Shown: one piece after another, positions 7,867-16,017 of the stretch
How positions within the stretch are numbered: the stretch's first letter is position 1
Layout of the letters: each line of letters starts with the position of its first letter
From: CAVVEC01 sp963747105
Lineage (GTDB): Bacteria > Acidobacteriota > Terriglobia > Terriglobales > Acidobacteriaceae
Reading direction: 5' to 3'
Assembly: GCA_963747105.1 (NCBI GenBank)
Contig: CAVVEC010000014.1
Coordinates: 1-64,000 of the forward strand
Length of the DNA stretch: 64,000 bases
Program-made: the position numbers and the translations under genes
The notes under the pieces: model-generated
Databases searched by the model: none
Seen by the model: only the letters and a program-made list of their open reading frames with translations
Told to the model about the DNA's origin: nothing

Positions 7867-9837
7867 GTCGCCATCAGCAATCCCCCGTGCCCGGGCATCG
7901 GATGCGTTCATCTCCAGCAGACCCAATTCCTCCATTTGCTGGATGGTCGGTAAGTTCGCGAATGTCGAATTGAGAAAGTTATCCGCCTTGCGCGCCAACA
8001 GTTCTAAGGGAAAAGCCTTCGCCTGCTCACTGTGCCGCGATTCGCTGGGCGGCGTGAACTGCACCACCGGATCTAAACCCTCGGCCTTGAGGGACTCGTT
8101 GTACAGCTCGGCCTTGCCGCTGGGCGTGGCGAAGTTACCGTTGGCAAAAGGAAGAAAAGCCGCTTGCGTGGGGACAGCCGCCCCCGGCTTTCCGGCGGAG
8201 CGAAGCTCCGCTTGGGAAAAATTCAGCCTGATATGGCCCTCCCTCTCCAATCGCTCCCGATCGATCCCTTCCAGCCAGGGATGGTTGGAGGCGAGCGCGG
8301 AGTCCATCATCTCGTCCACCGACTCCCGAAAACACTCGTCTTTAAATCCCATTCGCTCGGCAAGCACGCGAAAGACTTCCAAGTTCGAGCGACATTCGCC
8401 CAACGGCTCGATCGCCTGATCAGACATCTGCAAATAGTAGTGCCCGTATGCGGGCAGCAGATCTTTGTGCTCAAAGAATGTGGTCGCGGGCAGCACAATA
8501 TCGGCGTAGTCGGTGGTATCGGTGAAGAACTGCTCGTGAACGACCGTGAACAGATCCTCACGGCGCAATCCCCGGATCACTTCATTGTGATTGGGACAAA
8601 CGGCCGCCGGATTCGAGTTGTACACGAACAGCGCTTTGAGAGGAGGATGGTCGAGCCGGTTCAGCGCCTGGCCCAATTCCACCATGTTGACCACACGCGC
8701 AGGCCGTCGCAGCGATTCGAGCATGAGGTCGGGGCGCTCAAGCGGATCCCGAAGCGGGGCAAATGCTCCACTGGTGGAAAGCTGCAGCCCCCCGCCAATC
8801 TCTTTCCATGATCCGGTAATGCAGGGCAGCATGGTGATGGCGCGGGTTGCCATGCCACCGCCTTCCGAGCGTTGCACCCCGTAATTGAGCCGGATGACGG
8901 CAGGGCGCGTGGTGGCATACTCTCGCGCCAGCTTCACGATGTCGGATGCCGCGATCCCCGTCCAGTTCGCCACTCGTTCCGGCGGGTAGTCTTGCACTTT
9001 GGCGCGGAGTTGGTCAAAACCGACGGTGTGGCGCTCGACATAGTCGGCATCGTGGAAATTCTCCTTGATGATGACGTGCATCATGCCGAGCGCCAGGGCC
9101 GCGTCGGTACCGGGATTGATGGGCAAATACCAGTCGGCGCAACTTGCCGTGCGCGTGCGGTAGGGATCAATCACCACCAGCTTTGCGCCTTGCCGGTGGG
9201 CTTCCGAGATGAATGGCCATAGGTGTACGTTGTTGCCATGAATATTGGCAGCCCAGCAAATGATGTAGCGCGAATGGCGGAACTGCTCCGGTTCGGTGCC
9301 GAGCTTGATGCCAAGGACCGATTTCAGGCCGGCTTCTCCTGCTGCCGAGCAAATGTTTCGCGCCAGTTGTGACGCGCCCAGCCGATGGAAAAAGCGCCGA
9401 TCCATACAGGCGCTGTTCAGCAGCCCCAGCGTGCCACCATAGGAATACGGGAGAATGGCTTCGCTGCCGAACTCCGCGATGATCTGCTTGAAGCGGGATG
9501 TGATTTCGCCCAGTGCTTCGTCCCAGGAGACGCGCTGAAAAGCCTGACCATCCAAGGCTTGCGGGGGGACAGCCGCCCCCGGCTGTCCGGGTGGAGCGAA
9601 GCTCCGCAGCTTTTCCGCAGGCCCTTTCGGTTTCACCCGCCGCATCGGATACAGCACTCGATCCGGCGAATAAACCCGGTCCAGATACTTGGCCACTTTG
9701 GCGCACAGAAACCCGCGCGTCACGGGATGCGCAGGATCGCCCTGAATCTTTGTCGCGCGCCCGTCCTCCACAGTGATCAAGACCCCGCAGGCGTCGGGAC
9801 AATCGTGCGGGCAGGCGGCGTGGACAACTTTTTTCAC
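7852..9837 (-). CDS. Molybdopterin oxidoreductase (formate dehydrogenase-like), 3' end truncated
   Basis: About 660 residues of a DMSO-reductase-family molybdoenzyme. The N-terminal 4Fe-4S site is CPHDCPDAC followed by GFLCAK, then VSWDEALGEI, the cofactor-binding block IICWAANIHGNNVHLWPF, YRTRTASCADWYLPI, VRLNYGVQRSEGGG and a C-terminal cap ending GIADGDTVRVF. The last part of the molybdopterin-dinucleotide-binding domain is lost at the junction. There is no twin-arginine leader, so it is probably cytoplasmic. Substrate unknown. Two copies of a palindromic element are inserted in frame, giving LRSFAPPGQPGAAVPPQ and LRSAGKPGAAVPTQ; both fall between recognisable blocks, presumably in surface loops. 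Confidence 0.85.
8162..8211. repeat. Palindromic element copy A, inside the molybdopterin gene
   Basis: A 50-bp element with two hairpins: GGGGACAGCCG facing CGGCTTTCC, then GGAGC-GAA-GCTCC. It matches copy B at 9557-9607 at nearly every position. It lies within the coding frame and is translated (sense strand LRSAGKPGAAVPTQ). Confidence 0.8.
9557..9607. repeat. Palindromic element copy B, inside the molybdopterin gene
   Basis: A 51-bp element related to copy A. GGACAGCCG pairs perfectly with CGGCTGTCC, and GGAGC-GAA-GCTCC forms the second hairpin. It is translated in frame as LRSFAPPGQPGAAVPPQ, between the Fe-S domain and the WDEAL block. Confidence 0.8.
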
Positions 9838-9922
9838 GATGGTTCCGATTATAAGCTAACGTTTGACGCCCCTTTCTTTCCGATGTAGCATGACTGCGTT
9901 CTGTGAGCCAGGGGGGTTGGCA

Positions 9923-10564
9923 ATGAACAGATTCCGGTCCTGCTCACTCCTTCTCGTCGTGTTCCTCGGAACATCATTCGCTCAGAATACCGACGATCAC
10001 GGCGCCGTGATCATCAACAGTGCTCGTGCGTCCACGATTCCGACCCGCCCGACCGCGGGCCCGGACTTGCGTTCTCCGATGCTGTACCAGATCTACAGCA
10101 ACCTGGGACATCGAAAGGGGAATTGCTACGGCACGGAGGGATGGACCGTCGGGCTGGGCACGTCCATTGCCATGCCTTTTACTCCGAAAGCTGATGCCAA
10201 GGCTACTGAGCTCGTGCTGGGCTTGTTTTCCGTGACTACGGGGTACACCACTGCGGTAAGTCTGAACGAGGACAGCAATGGCATGCCGGGCAAAGTAATC
10301 CACAAGTGGAGGTTGAAGAAACTGGGAACATCGCACTTCCATGATTGCAGTGCGACTATTACTAGGTCTAGGAAAGGACTTCCGCTCAAGGCAGGTACAC
10401 AGTATTGGGCCGTCGCGTCAGCTCCAGACGCTGCATGGGACATCTGGGACTTCACCTACAGCGGTCTGATGGGCAACTTCGCCTCCGAACAAGACGGCCA
10501 AGGCTGGAACGCGGATTACGGGAATCTAGGGGCCTTTGGTGTGTTCGGGGCCAAGTTGAAGTAA
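9923..10564 (+). CDS. Secreted protein of unknown function
   Basis: A 213-residue exported protein: signal peptide MNRFRSCSLLLVVFLGTSFAQ, then a beta-rich domain with motifs GWTVGLGTSIAMPFTPKADA, VSLNEDSNGMPGKVIHKW and LPLKAGTQYWAVASAPDAAWDIW. This layout resembles the secreted domains of Acidobacteria and Planctomycetes that carry a choice-of-anchor type beta-sandwich. The ATG at 9923 is chosen because the signal peptide starts there and a G-rich ribosome-binding site precedes it. Function unknown; it stands alone, divergent from the molybdoenzyme. Confidence 0.72.
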   Translation: MNRFRSCSLLLVVFLGTSFAQNTDDHGAVIINSARASTIPTRPTAGPDLRSPMLYQIYSNLGHRKGNCYGTEGWTVGLGTSIAMPFTPKADAKATELVLGLFSVTTGYTTAVSLNEDSNGMPGKVIHKWRLKKLGTSHFHDCSATITRSRKGLPLKAGTQYWAVASAPDAAWDIWDFTYSGLMGNFASEQDGQGWNADYGNLGAFGVFGAKLK

Positions 10565-10625
10565 CGCTGGTGAGAAAAAAGAGAAGCCGGGAAGAATCGT
10601 CCCCGATTATGCAAACGCCAAAGAG

Positions 10626-11791
10626 CTAGAGCGCTCTCCCCGCAGCCGCACCCGATGCCCAAGCCCACTGAAAATTGAAGCCGCCAAGGTGGCCCGTCAC
10701 GTCCACGACTTCTCCGATGAAAAATAAGCCGGGGACTTTCCGGCTCTCCATGGTTTTGGCGGAGAGTTCATCCGTGTCAACTCCGCCCGCAGTGACTTCG
10801 GCCTTGTCGTAACCTTCGGTTCCCGCCGGGTGGATTTTCCAATGATGGACGCGGCGTTCGAGGTCGGCGAGGGCCTGGTTGGTAAATGACGAGGGAGCGT
10901 TAACCTCCAGCCAGCAATCCGCCAAGCGACTGGGCACGAACTCGCGGAAAGCGGCGTGCAGAGCCTTGAGGTTGCGCGAAGTCGAGGGATCGTCAAAGCG
11001 AGCGGTCACATTCCTGCCCGGCGCAAGATCGATCAGCACCGGCGCTGGTGGTTTCCAGTAAGAAGAAATCTGGAGGATCGCGGGCCCGCTCAGTCCGCGA
11101 TGCGTGACCAGCATTTTTTCTCTGAACTGTGCGCCCTCGCAGGAAGCGACCACTTCGGCAGAAACGCCCGCAAGACCGCAATAGTGGCGACAATCTTCCG
11201 GAGCCAGCAGGAGAGGAACCAAGGCGGGCCACGGCTCTCGAATCTTGATCCCGAATTGCCGCGCCAGATCATAACCGAAGCTGGTCGCGCCCATCTTCGG
11301 AATCGAGAGCCCGCCGGTCGCGACCACCAGCGCCGGCGAATGGAATTCCGCACCCGTGGTTCGAACGATGAACTCGGTTGTCCTGATGACTTCCAGAACG
11401 CTGATGCTGACGAAAGTCTCCACGTGCGCTGCCTTGCATTCCGCCTCCAGCATCTGCAGGATTTCGCGGGCGGAGCCATCACAGAAGAGCTGGCCCAAAG
11501 TTTTCTCGTGATACCGAATGCCATGCTTTTCGACCAGGGCGATGAAGTCGGCCGGTGTGTAACGCGCCAGCGCCGACTTGGCGAAGTGCGGGTTGGCTGA
11601 GATGAAATTGTCAGGCCGGCATTGCAGGTTGGTGAAGTTACAACGGCCGCCGCCCGAGATGAGGATTTTCTTTCCCGGCGTTCGGCGCGTTCGAGCACGG
11701 CAACTCTTCGCCCGCGCCCGCCAGCTTCCAGGGCACACATCAACCCCGCCGCCCCGCCACCGAGAATCACAGCGTCGTACTTATGGATCAA
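10626..11791 (-). CDS. YhiN/HI0933-family flavoprotein (one frameshift)
   Basis: An NAD(P)/FAD-dependent oxidoreductase of the HI0933/YhiN family, about 388 residues. The FAD-binding start YDAVILGGGAAGLMCALEAG is in one frame; the rest, beginning PGKKILISGGGRCNFTN, is in the next, with the break near 11680. Further family signatures are ALVVATGGLSIPKMGATSFGYDLARQFG, THRGLSGPAILQISSYW and the C-terminal GEVVDVTGHLGGFNFQWAWASG. The cellular role of the family is poorly known. The single break in an otherwise conserved protein points to a sequencing error. Confidence 0.85.
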
Positions 11792-11819
11792 GAGAGCTCG
11801 CTACGGTGGGTGCTGCGTC

Positions 11820-12368
11820 TTACTTCAGGCCGACGTAGATGTCGACTTCCGAATCCTGCGGGTTCTGGCTTCGCTGGTCGTAAACTTCGAAATCCGCCCG
11901 GTACGTGCGCACTCCGCCGAGTTGCGATTTGTCTTCCAGGTTCCAAATTCGCTGCCACGCCTCGGGTACGACTTTCGCCGCTGGTCCCTTCGCCGAGGTC
12001 AGAACCGAATACTTCCCCGCTGGAATTGTTCTCACCACCATTCCAGGCGGGATGGTGGACACCTTGGTGACCTTCGCCCCAATCAGGAAATCATAGTCGC
12101 CGTTTCGGTCGCTGGCATAGTTCGTGTAAACGGCAAAAACCGTCGAATCCACTTTGTCCGTAATTTGCTCCAGGATTCCCTGCTTGAAGAACTTTCCCCA
12201 CTGTCCCGCGATCGCGCCCTGCCCGGTCATCTCCCGCGCATTGCTGGTTCGGACCTCAATACCCACCACGGAGAATCCGCTTTCTTTCACCAGCCGCGGC
12301 GTCGTCACATCTCCTAAAAGAGATCCCGCCAACAAAACCACCCACAATCCTCCGCCCCAGTAACTCAT
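11820..12368 (-). CDS. Exported GyrI-like/effector-binding-domain protein
   Basis: A 182-residue protein with a hydrophobic N-terminus (GGGLWVVLLAGSLLGDV) followed by a GyrI-like (AraC effector-binding) domain: GFSVVGIEVRTSN, WGKFFKQGILEQI, VFAVYTNYASDRNGDYDFLIGA and the closing RTYRADFEVYD. In this family the fold binds small ligands. Here it is not fused to a DNA-binding domain and appears to be exported, so a ligand-binding or enzymatic role is more likely than transcription control. It lies just downstream of frr on the same strand. Confidence 0.75.
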   Translation of the reverse strand: MSYWGGGLWVVLLAGSLLGDVTTPRLVKESGFSVVGIEVRTSNAREMTGQGAIAGQWGKFFKQGILEQITDKVDSTVFAVYTNYASDRNGDYDFLIGAKVTKVSTIPPGMVVRTIPAGKYSVLTSAKGPAAKVVPEAWQRIWNLEDKSQLGGVRTYRADFEVYDQRSQNPQDSEVDIYVGLK

Positions 12369-12421
12369 AAGCAGAATCGTCTAAGCTGCGTAAAGAACAA
12401 AGCCGTGAGCCGAGGCGCTGG

Positions 12422-13009
12422 CTAAATCTCCATCACTTCTTTCTCTTTGCCCTTGCTCATTTCTTCCATCTTCTTGATTTCGTTGTCGGTGAGTTTCTGG
12501 ATCTCGTCCATGGCGCGCTTTTCGTCGTCTTCGGTGATTTTCTTGTCTTTCATTGCTTTCTTGATGGCGTCGTTGCCATCGCGGCGAATGTTGCGCACGG
12601 CGGTGCGATGCTCCTCCAGCACTCTGTGCAGGTGCTTGACCATGTCCTTGCGGCGCTCCTCGGTCAGCGGAGGAACGGGCACGCGGATGATCTTGCCGTC
12701 ATTCATGGGGTTGAGGCCGAGATCGGCGGTGCGGATGGACTTTTCAATCGCGGCCAGCGACGTGGGATCAAACGGCTGCACGGTGATGAGCTGGGCTTCG
12801 GGCGCGTGTACCTGCGCGATCTGGTTCAGCGGCATTTGCGAGCCGTAATAGTCGATGTTGACCGCGTCCAGCATATGCACCGACGCCCGCCCTGTACGCG
12901 TGGCCGCCATGGCCTTGCGGAAATCCTCGACCGCCTTGTCCATGCGCGTCTTGAGTTGAACGTAAGTATCTTTAAGGCCCGGAATTGCGGCCATACCAGC
13001 TTGAGCCAT
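12422..13009 (-). CDS. frr: Ribosome recycling factor
   Basis: Ribosome recycling factor, 195 residues, separates ribosomal subunits after termination together with EF-G. The whole family pattern is readable: KAVEDFRKAMAATRTGRAS near residue 25, DYYGSQMPLNQIAQV, the hinge IIRVPVPPLTEERRKDMVK and the long C-terminal helix (NIRRDGNDAIKKAMKDKKITEDDEKR). Intact. In most bacteria frr directly follows pyrH; here it is separated from pyrH by about 1.4 kb carrying an unrelated gene. Confidence 0.97.
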   Translation of the reverse strand: MAQAGMAAIPGLKDTYVQLKTRMDKAVEDFRKAMAATRTGRASVHMLDAVNIDYYGSQMPLNQIAQVHAPEAQLITVQPFDPTSLAAIEKSIRTADLGLNPMNDGKIIRVPVPPLTEERRKDMVKHLHRVLEEHRTAVRNIRRDGNDAIKKAMKDKKITEDDEKRAMDEIQKLTDNEIKKMEEMSKGKEKEVMEI

Positions 13010-13100
13010 TTGTCAGCTCCCAAGAAATTAGTCGTCCAAAAGCGGAATTATAAACCTACGTAAACGAAAGGTCGTGAACCGGTATTAAAATGCAAGAGTA

Positions 13101-13202
13101 CTAAGTTTCCCAATCGCTCCCCGGCATGATCCGTCTCATGAATTCGTCGAAAAGCGGCTGGGGTGATGCAGTTGCCTTTTCCTCATCGTTCAGTCCCCTC
13201 AC
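13101..13202 (-). CDS. Possible short continuation or micro-ORF after the pyrH-frr cassette gene
   Basis: Directly after the TGA of the gene at 13203-14123, in the same frame, GTG opens a 33-codon frame reading LNDEEKATASPQPLFDEF then MRRIMPGSDWET before a TAG. It is protein-like in composition. It may be a read-through or mis-sequenced C-terminus of that gene, or a tiny separate peptide. I cannot decide from sequence. Confidence 0.3.
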   Translation of the reverse strand: MRGLNDEEKATASPQPLFDEFMRRIMPGSDWET

Positions 13203-14123
13203 TCATGCAGTGCGGCATCCGCCGGATCCACTCTTGTCGAAAACTTGTTTATGGTAAGCAAACAAGGCTCTGTCGATTTGACGTAGGGTCCAACGAGGAC
13301 AACGACGCCTGATGCCATCGATGGCCCGCCGAAATTCTTCGTAATGCGCTAGGTCCTTTCGGTCAGTCGAGATGAGACCGGCGGCAAATAGAACTTCGCA
13401 CGTGCGTACGTCGATGATTGGCATACTGTCGGGGTGCATAAAGTGGACGAGTGTCGATCCCGTTGCTGCCTCTACCCCCGGCAACTTAACATCGGGTGCT
13501 ATGAGTGCGGGAAGCTTTCGCTCGGGTAGTTCAGAGGCCGCTCGGCGAAATGCGGGGGCATAAAGCGCGTCATATGCGTCGATCAGCACGTGGCCGATTA
13601 CCCGCATGGCGCCCTTCCAATTCCATATTCTCAGGAAGGTGCTTTTTGAAACGGTGCCTGCCGAGGCTATTTCTTGAGATACGATAGCGACGAGTTTTTG
13701 ATACTCATCCTCGTCACTTTCTGTCCAATCATATCTTGGGTGCCACTCGCTGATGAAGGCATCGTCGATGACAACGGCTTTCTGAGGACCACGGAAAGGC
13801 GCGATCCGATTCGCTATGGTCGAAGGCCCAACGCTACTGCGGGTATTCCCAGTAGGTACATAGACGGGCGAGATACCTCCCCAGCCACCAGCACCCATGT
13901 CCACGATGCCATCCCTGTTCACTGCGAACCCGCCGAGCTTCCCACATTCCGGACATGTGGAACCCGCCCGTTTGCGGTCGGAGTAAAAACAATCGGGCGC
14001 ATTGACACTCTGGGGCTTGGTATCGGGAAACCTCTCCAATAGTTCGGCCTTGAGTTGCGTCGGAGTTATGCGCTCACCTATGTGCCTCGCAAGAATCGCG
14101 TGACGCTTCTGGTAGATGTTCAT
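13203..14123 (-). CDS. Unknown protein with Zn-ribbon-like N-terminus and HhH-like core
   Basis: A 306-residue protein. The N-terminal part is a putative helical DNA-binding segment (GERITPTQLKAELLERFPDTKP) followed by cysteines (APDCFYSDR, STCPECGKLGG) that could form a zinc site. The C-terminal half contains WNWKGAMRVIGHVL, LPGVEAATGSTLVHFMHPD and MPIIDVRTCEVL, a pattern reminiscent of helix-hairpin-helix DNA glycosylase-like folds. It sits alone between pyrH and frr, with an AT-rich palindromic region on its upstream side. Nucleic-acid binding is inferred; the function is unknown and I recognise no named family. Confidence 0.6.
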   Translation of the reverse strand: MNIYQKRHAILARHIGERITPTQLKAELLERFPDTKPQSVNAPDCFYSDRKRAGSTCPECGKLGGFAVNRDGIVDMGAGGWGGISPVYVPTGNTRSSVGPSTIANRIAPFRGPQKAVVIDDAFISEWHPRYDWTESDEDEYQKLVAIVSQEIASAGTVSKSTFLRIWNWKGAMRVIGHVLIDAYDALYAPAFRRAASELPERKLPALIAPDVKLPGVEAATGSTLVHFMHPDSMPIIDVRTCEVLFAAGLISTDRKDLAHYEEFRRAIDGIRRRCPRWTLRQIDRALFAYHKQVFDKSGSGGCRTA

Positions 14124-14398
14124 CGGAATTTCGATCTCGTGACTTCCGAAAGCGACACTATTGCATGCCTAGGTCGCACATGGTCGGCACCGCAAATGGC
14201 TGCCTCCTCTTTGTACTATTCCGTACTAAACTTTGGAGGCTAACCGCGGCAGGCGGGCCTTAACCGCCCTCGCCACGAGCCCTAGGTGATTGTAAAGTAT
14301 TGTCTTACAGAGAGTTGGCATATTATCATAGAACGATAATATCGCTAATATAGCTAATATAGCTATAAACGCACCGAAAAGCATGTCGGGCCGGGGCT
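14124..14398. other. AT-rich intergenic region upstream of the cassette gene
   Basis: No gene is visible. It contains a perfect inverted repeat TATTATC(14321-14327)/GATAATA(14335-14341) with a 7-bp loop, followed by two exact tandem copies of GCTAATATA (14344-14361) and a partial third, GCTATA. It is noticeably AT-richer than its surroundings. It lies between the pyrH stop and the cassette gene start, so it could hold that gene's promoter or operator, or mark the insertion boundary. Confidence 0.55.
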
Positions 14399-15117
14399 TT
14401 ACGCGCTGACCAGCGATCCGATCTTCTCGCCGGTCACAACCCTCCGGATGTTTCCCGCGCCGGTTCAGATTGAAGACGATGATGGGCAGGTTGTTGTCCT
14501 TGCACAGCCTGATGGCGGTGGAATCCATCACCTTGAGCCCCTGTTTCAGGACGTCCATGTAGGAGATCGCGGTCGAACATCTTGGCGTCTTTCACCAGCA
14601 TGGGATCGGCGTCGTAGATGCCGTCCACCTTGGTGGCTTTCAGGATGGCGTCGGCCTTGATCTCCATGGCGCGCAGCGAGGCGGCGGTGTCGGTGGAGAA
14701 GTAAGGGTTGCCGGTGCCGGCGGCGAAGATCACGATGCGGCCCTTTTCCAGGTGACGGATGGCGCGGCGGCGGATGAACGGCTCGGCCACCTGGTTCATC
14801 TCGATGGCGGACATGCACGCGGGTGTAGACGCTTGCTTCTCCAGCGCATCCTGCAGCGCGAGCGCGTTGATGACCGTGGCCAGCATGCCCATGTGGTCGG
14901 CGGAGACGCGGTCCATGTCGCGGGCCTGCTCGGCGACGCCGCGGAAGAAGTTGCCGCCGCCCACCACGATGGCGATCTCGACTCCCAGCGAGTGGACGTC
15001 TGCGAGTTCGGCGGCGATCTCGTGGATGCGCGCGGAATCCACGCCGAAGCCCTGGTCCGCGGCCAGGGCCTCGCCGGAGAGCTTCAGCAGAATGCGTTTG
15101 AAGACGGGAGTTGTCAT
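14399..15117 (-). CDS. pyrH: Uridylate kinase (two frameshifts)
   Basis: UMP kinase of the amino-acid-kinase fold, about 239 residues, makes UDP for pyrimidine nucleotide synthesis. Readable blocks are RILLKLSGEALA, IAIVVGGGNFFRG, VSADHMGMLATVINALALQ and GRIVIFAAGTGNPYFSTDTAA, with the C-terminal YMDVLKQGLKVMDSTAI and GEKIGSLVSA in shifted frames. One extra G near 14567 and one extra A in an A-run near 14443 explain both breaks. The stop TAA is at 14399. The breaks are almost certainly sequencing errors, as pyrH is essential. Confidence 0.93.
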
Positions 15118-15125
15118 AGCATTTT

Positions 15126-15153
15126 CAGTTCGCGGCGATCAGTTGCCAGTCTT
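15126..15153. repeat. Heptanucleotide array upstream of pyrH
   Basis: Four imperfect 7-bp units: CAGTTCG, CGGCGAT, CAGTTGC, CAGTCTT. The array begins 8 bp before the pyrH start codon, in its 5' untranslated region. Confidence 0.6.
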
Positions 15154-15161
15154 CGAGCTAC

Positions 15162-15187
15162 AAAAAGGGGCGCTGCTTAGCGCCCCT
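15162..15187 (-). terminator. Intrinsic terminator after tsf
   Basis: On the minus strand AGGGGCGCT-AAGC-AGCGCCCCT forms a perfect 9-bp stem followed by TTTTT. It lies 9 bp beyond the tsf stop and should end the rpsB-tsf transcript before pyrH. Confidence 0.88.
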
Positions 15188-15195
15188 GCGATTAC

Positions 15196-15847
15196 TCAGC
15201 CTTCTGCTCGCGGCTTGCTGATGGCAATGGTCTCGCCCAGCGTCGCCGACCTTGAAGCGGGCGAAGCGGCGCACCGAGATGTTCTCGCCCAGCTTGCCGA
15301 TCTTGGAGGCGATCAACTGCGAGATGCTGATGGTCTGGTCCTTGATGAAAGGCTGATCGTAAAGGCAGACCTCCTCATAGAACTTGCCCATCTTGCCCTC
15401 GACGATCTTCTCGGCGACGTGGTCGGCTTGCCGGTGGCCATGGCCTGCGCGCGGTAAATGTCCTTCTCGCGCTCGAAGGCTTCCGGCGGTGACGTCTTCC
15501 TTGCGGACGAACTTGGGGTCGCTGGCCGCGATGTGCATGGCGATGTCGTGCACCAGCTCCTTGAAGTCTTCGGTGCGGGCGACGAAATCGCTCTCGCAGT
15601 TGACCTCGACCAGCACGCCGATCTTGCCGCCGGCGTGGATGTAGCTGGCGACCGAGCCTTCGCTGGTCACGCGCGTAGCTTTCTTCTGCGGCGACCGTGA
15701 CACCCTTCTTGCGCAGGACGATGATGGCCTGTTCCATATCGCCCTTGGCCTCGGTGAGGGCCTGCTTGCAGTCCATCATGGGCGCGCCGGTTTTCTCGCG
15801 GAGCTCTTTCACTTGGCGGCGGAAATATTCACAGTGGTTGTACCCAT
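15196..15847 (-). CDS. tsf: Elongation factor Ts (several frameshifts)
   Basis: EF-Ts, about 217 residues, exchanges GDP for GTP on EF-Tu. The start is ATG at 15847 (MGTTTVNISAA). The family hallmark VKELREKTGAPMMDCKQALTEA follows in another frame, then KKATRVTSEGSVASYIHAGG, IGVLVEVNCESDFVARTEDF and the C-terminal LYDQPFIKDQ; the stop is at 15196 after KPRAEG. At least four single-base breaks occur, near 15815, 15685, 15480 and 15240. No domain is missing, so they are read as sequence errors. Confidence 0.92.
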
Positions 15848-15865
15848 CTTGATTGAAATGTCCCT

Positions 15866-15928
15866 GGTCGTTCCTCGTTCGTCGTTGGCCCGGAGTTAAG
15901 GCCAATAGCGAACGACCAAAGGCCAACG
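15866..15928. repeat. Heptanucleotide array with two mirror halves between rpsB and tsf
   Basis: Nine consecutive 7-bp units. The first half has units ending CGTT (GGTCGTT, CCTCGTT, CGTCGTT); the second has the inverse (GCGAACG, ACCAAAG, GCCAACG). The two halves can pair imperfectly around CGGAGTTAA. It sits just upstream of the tsf start. Confidence 0.65.
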
Positions 15929-15986
15929 ATCGCGCTTACAAAATTTGACCCGCGCCGGACGACCCGCGCGGGTCTGAATCCCTCAG

Positions 15987-16011
15987 CCAACGACCAAGGA
16001 CCAACGACAAA
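15987..16011. repeat. Heptanucleotide array downstream of rpsB
   Basis: CCAACGA, CCAAGGA, CCAACGA and a partial CAAA: three 7-bp units with one mismatch, starting 7 bp beyond the rpsB stop. Confidence 0.65.
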
Positions 16012-16017
16012 CCCGCT

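Noticed and set aside
7139..8419. Single 426-codon frame for the recombinase
   Set aside because: Only the first ~240 codons look like a recombinase; the rest is antisense of the molybdopterin gene beyond the junction.
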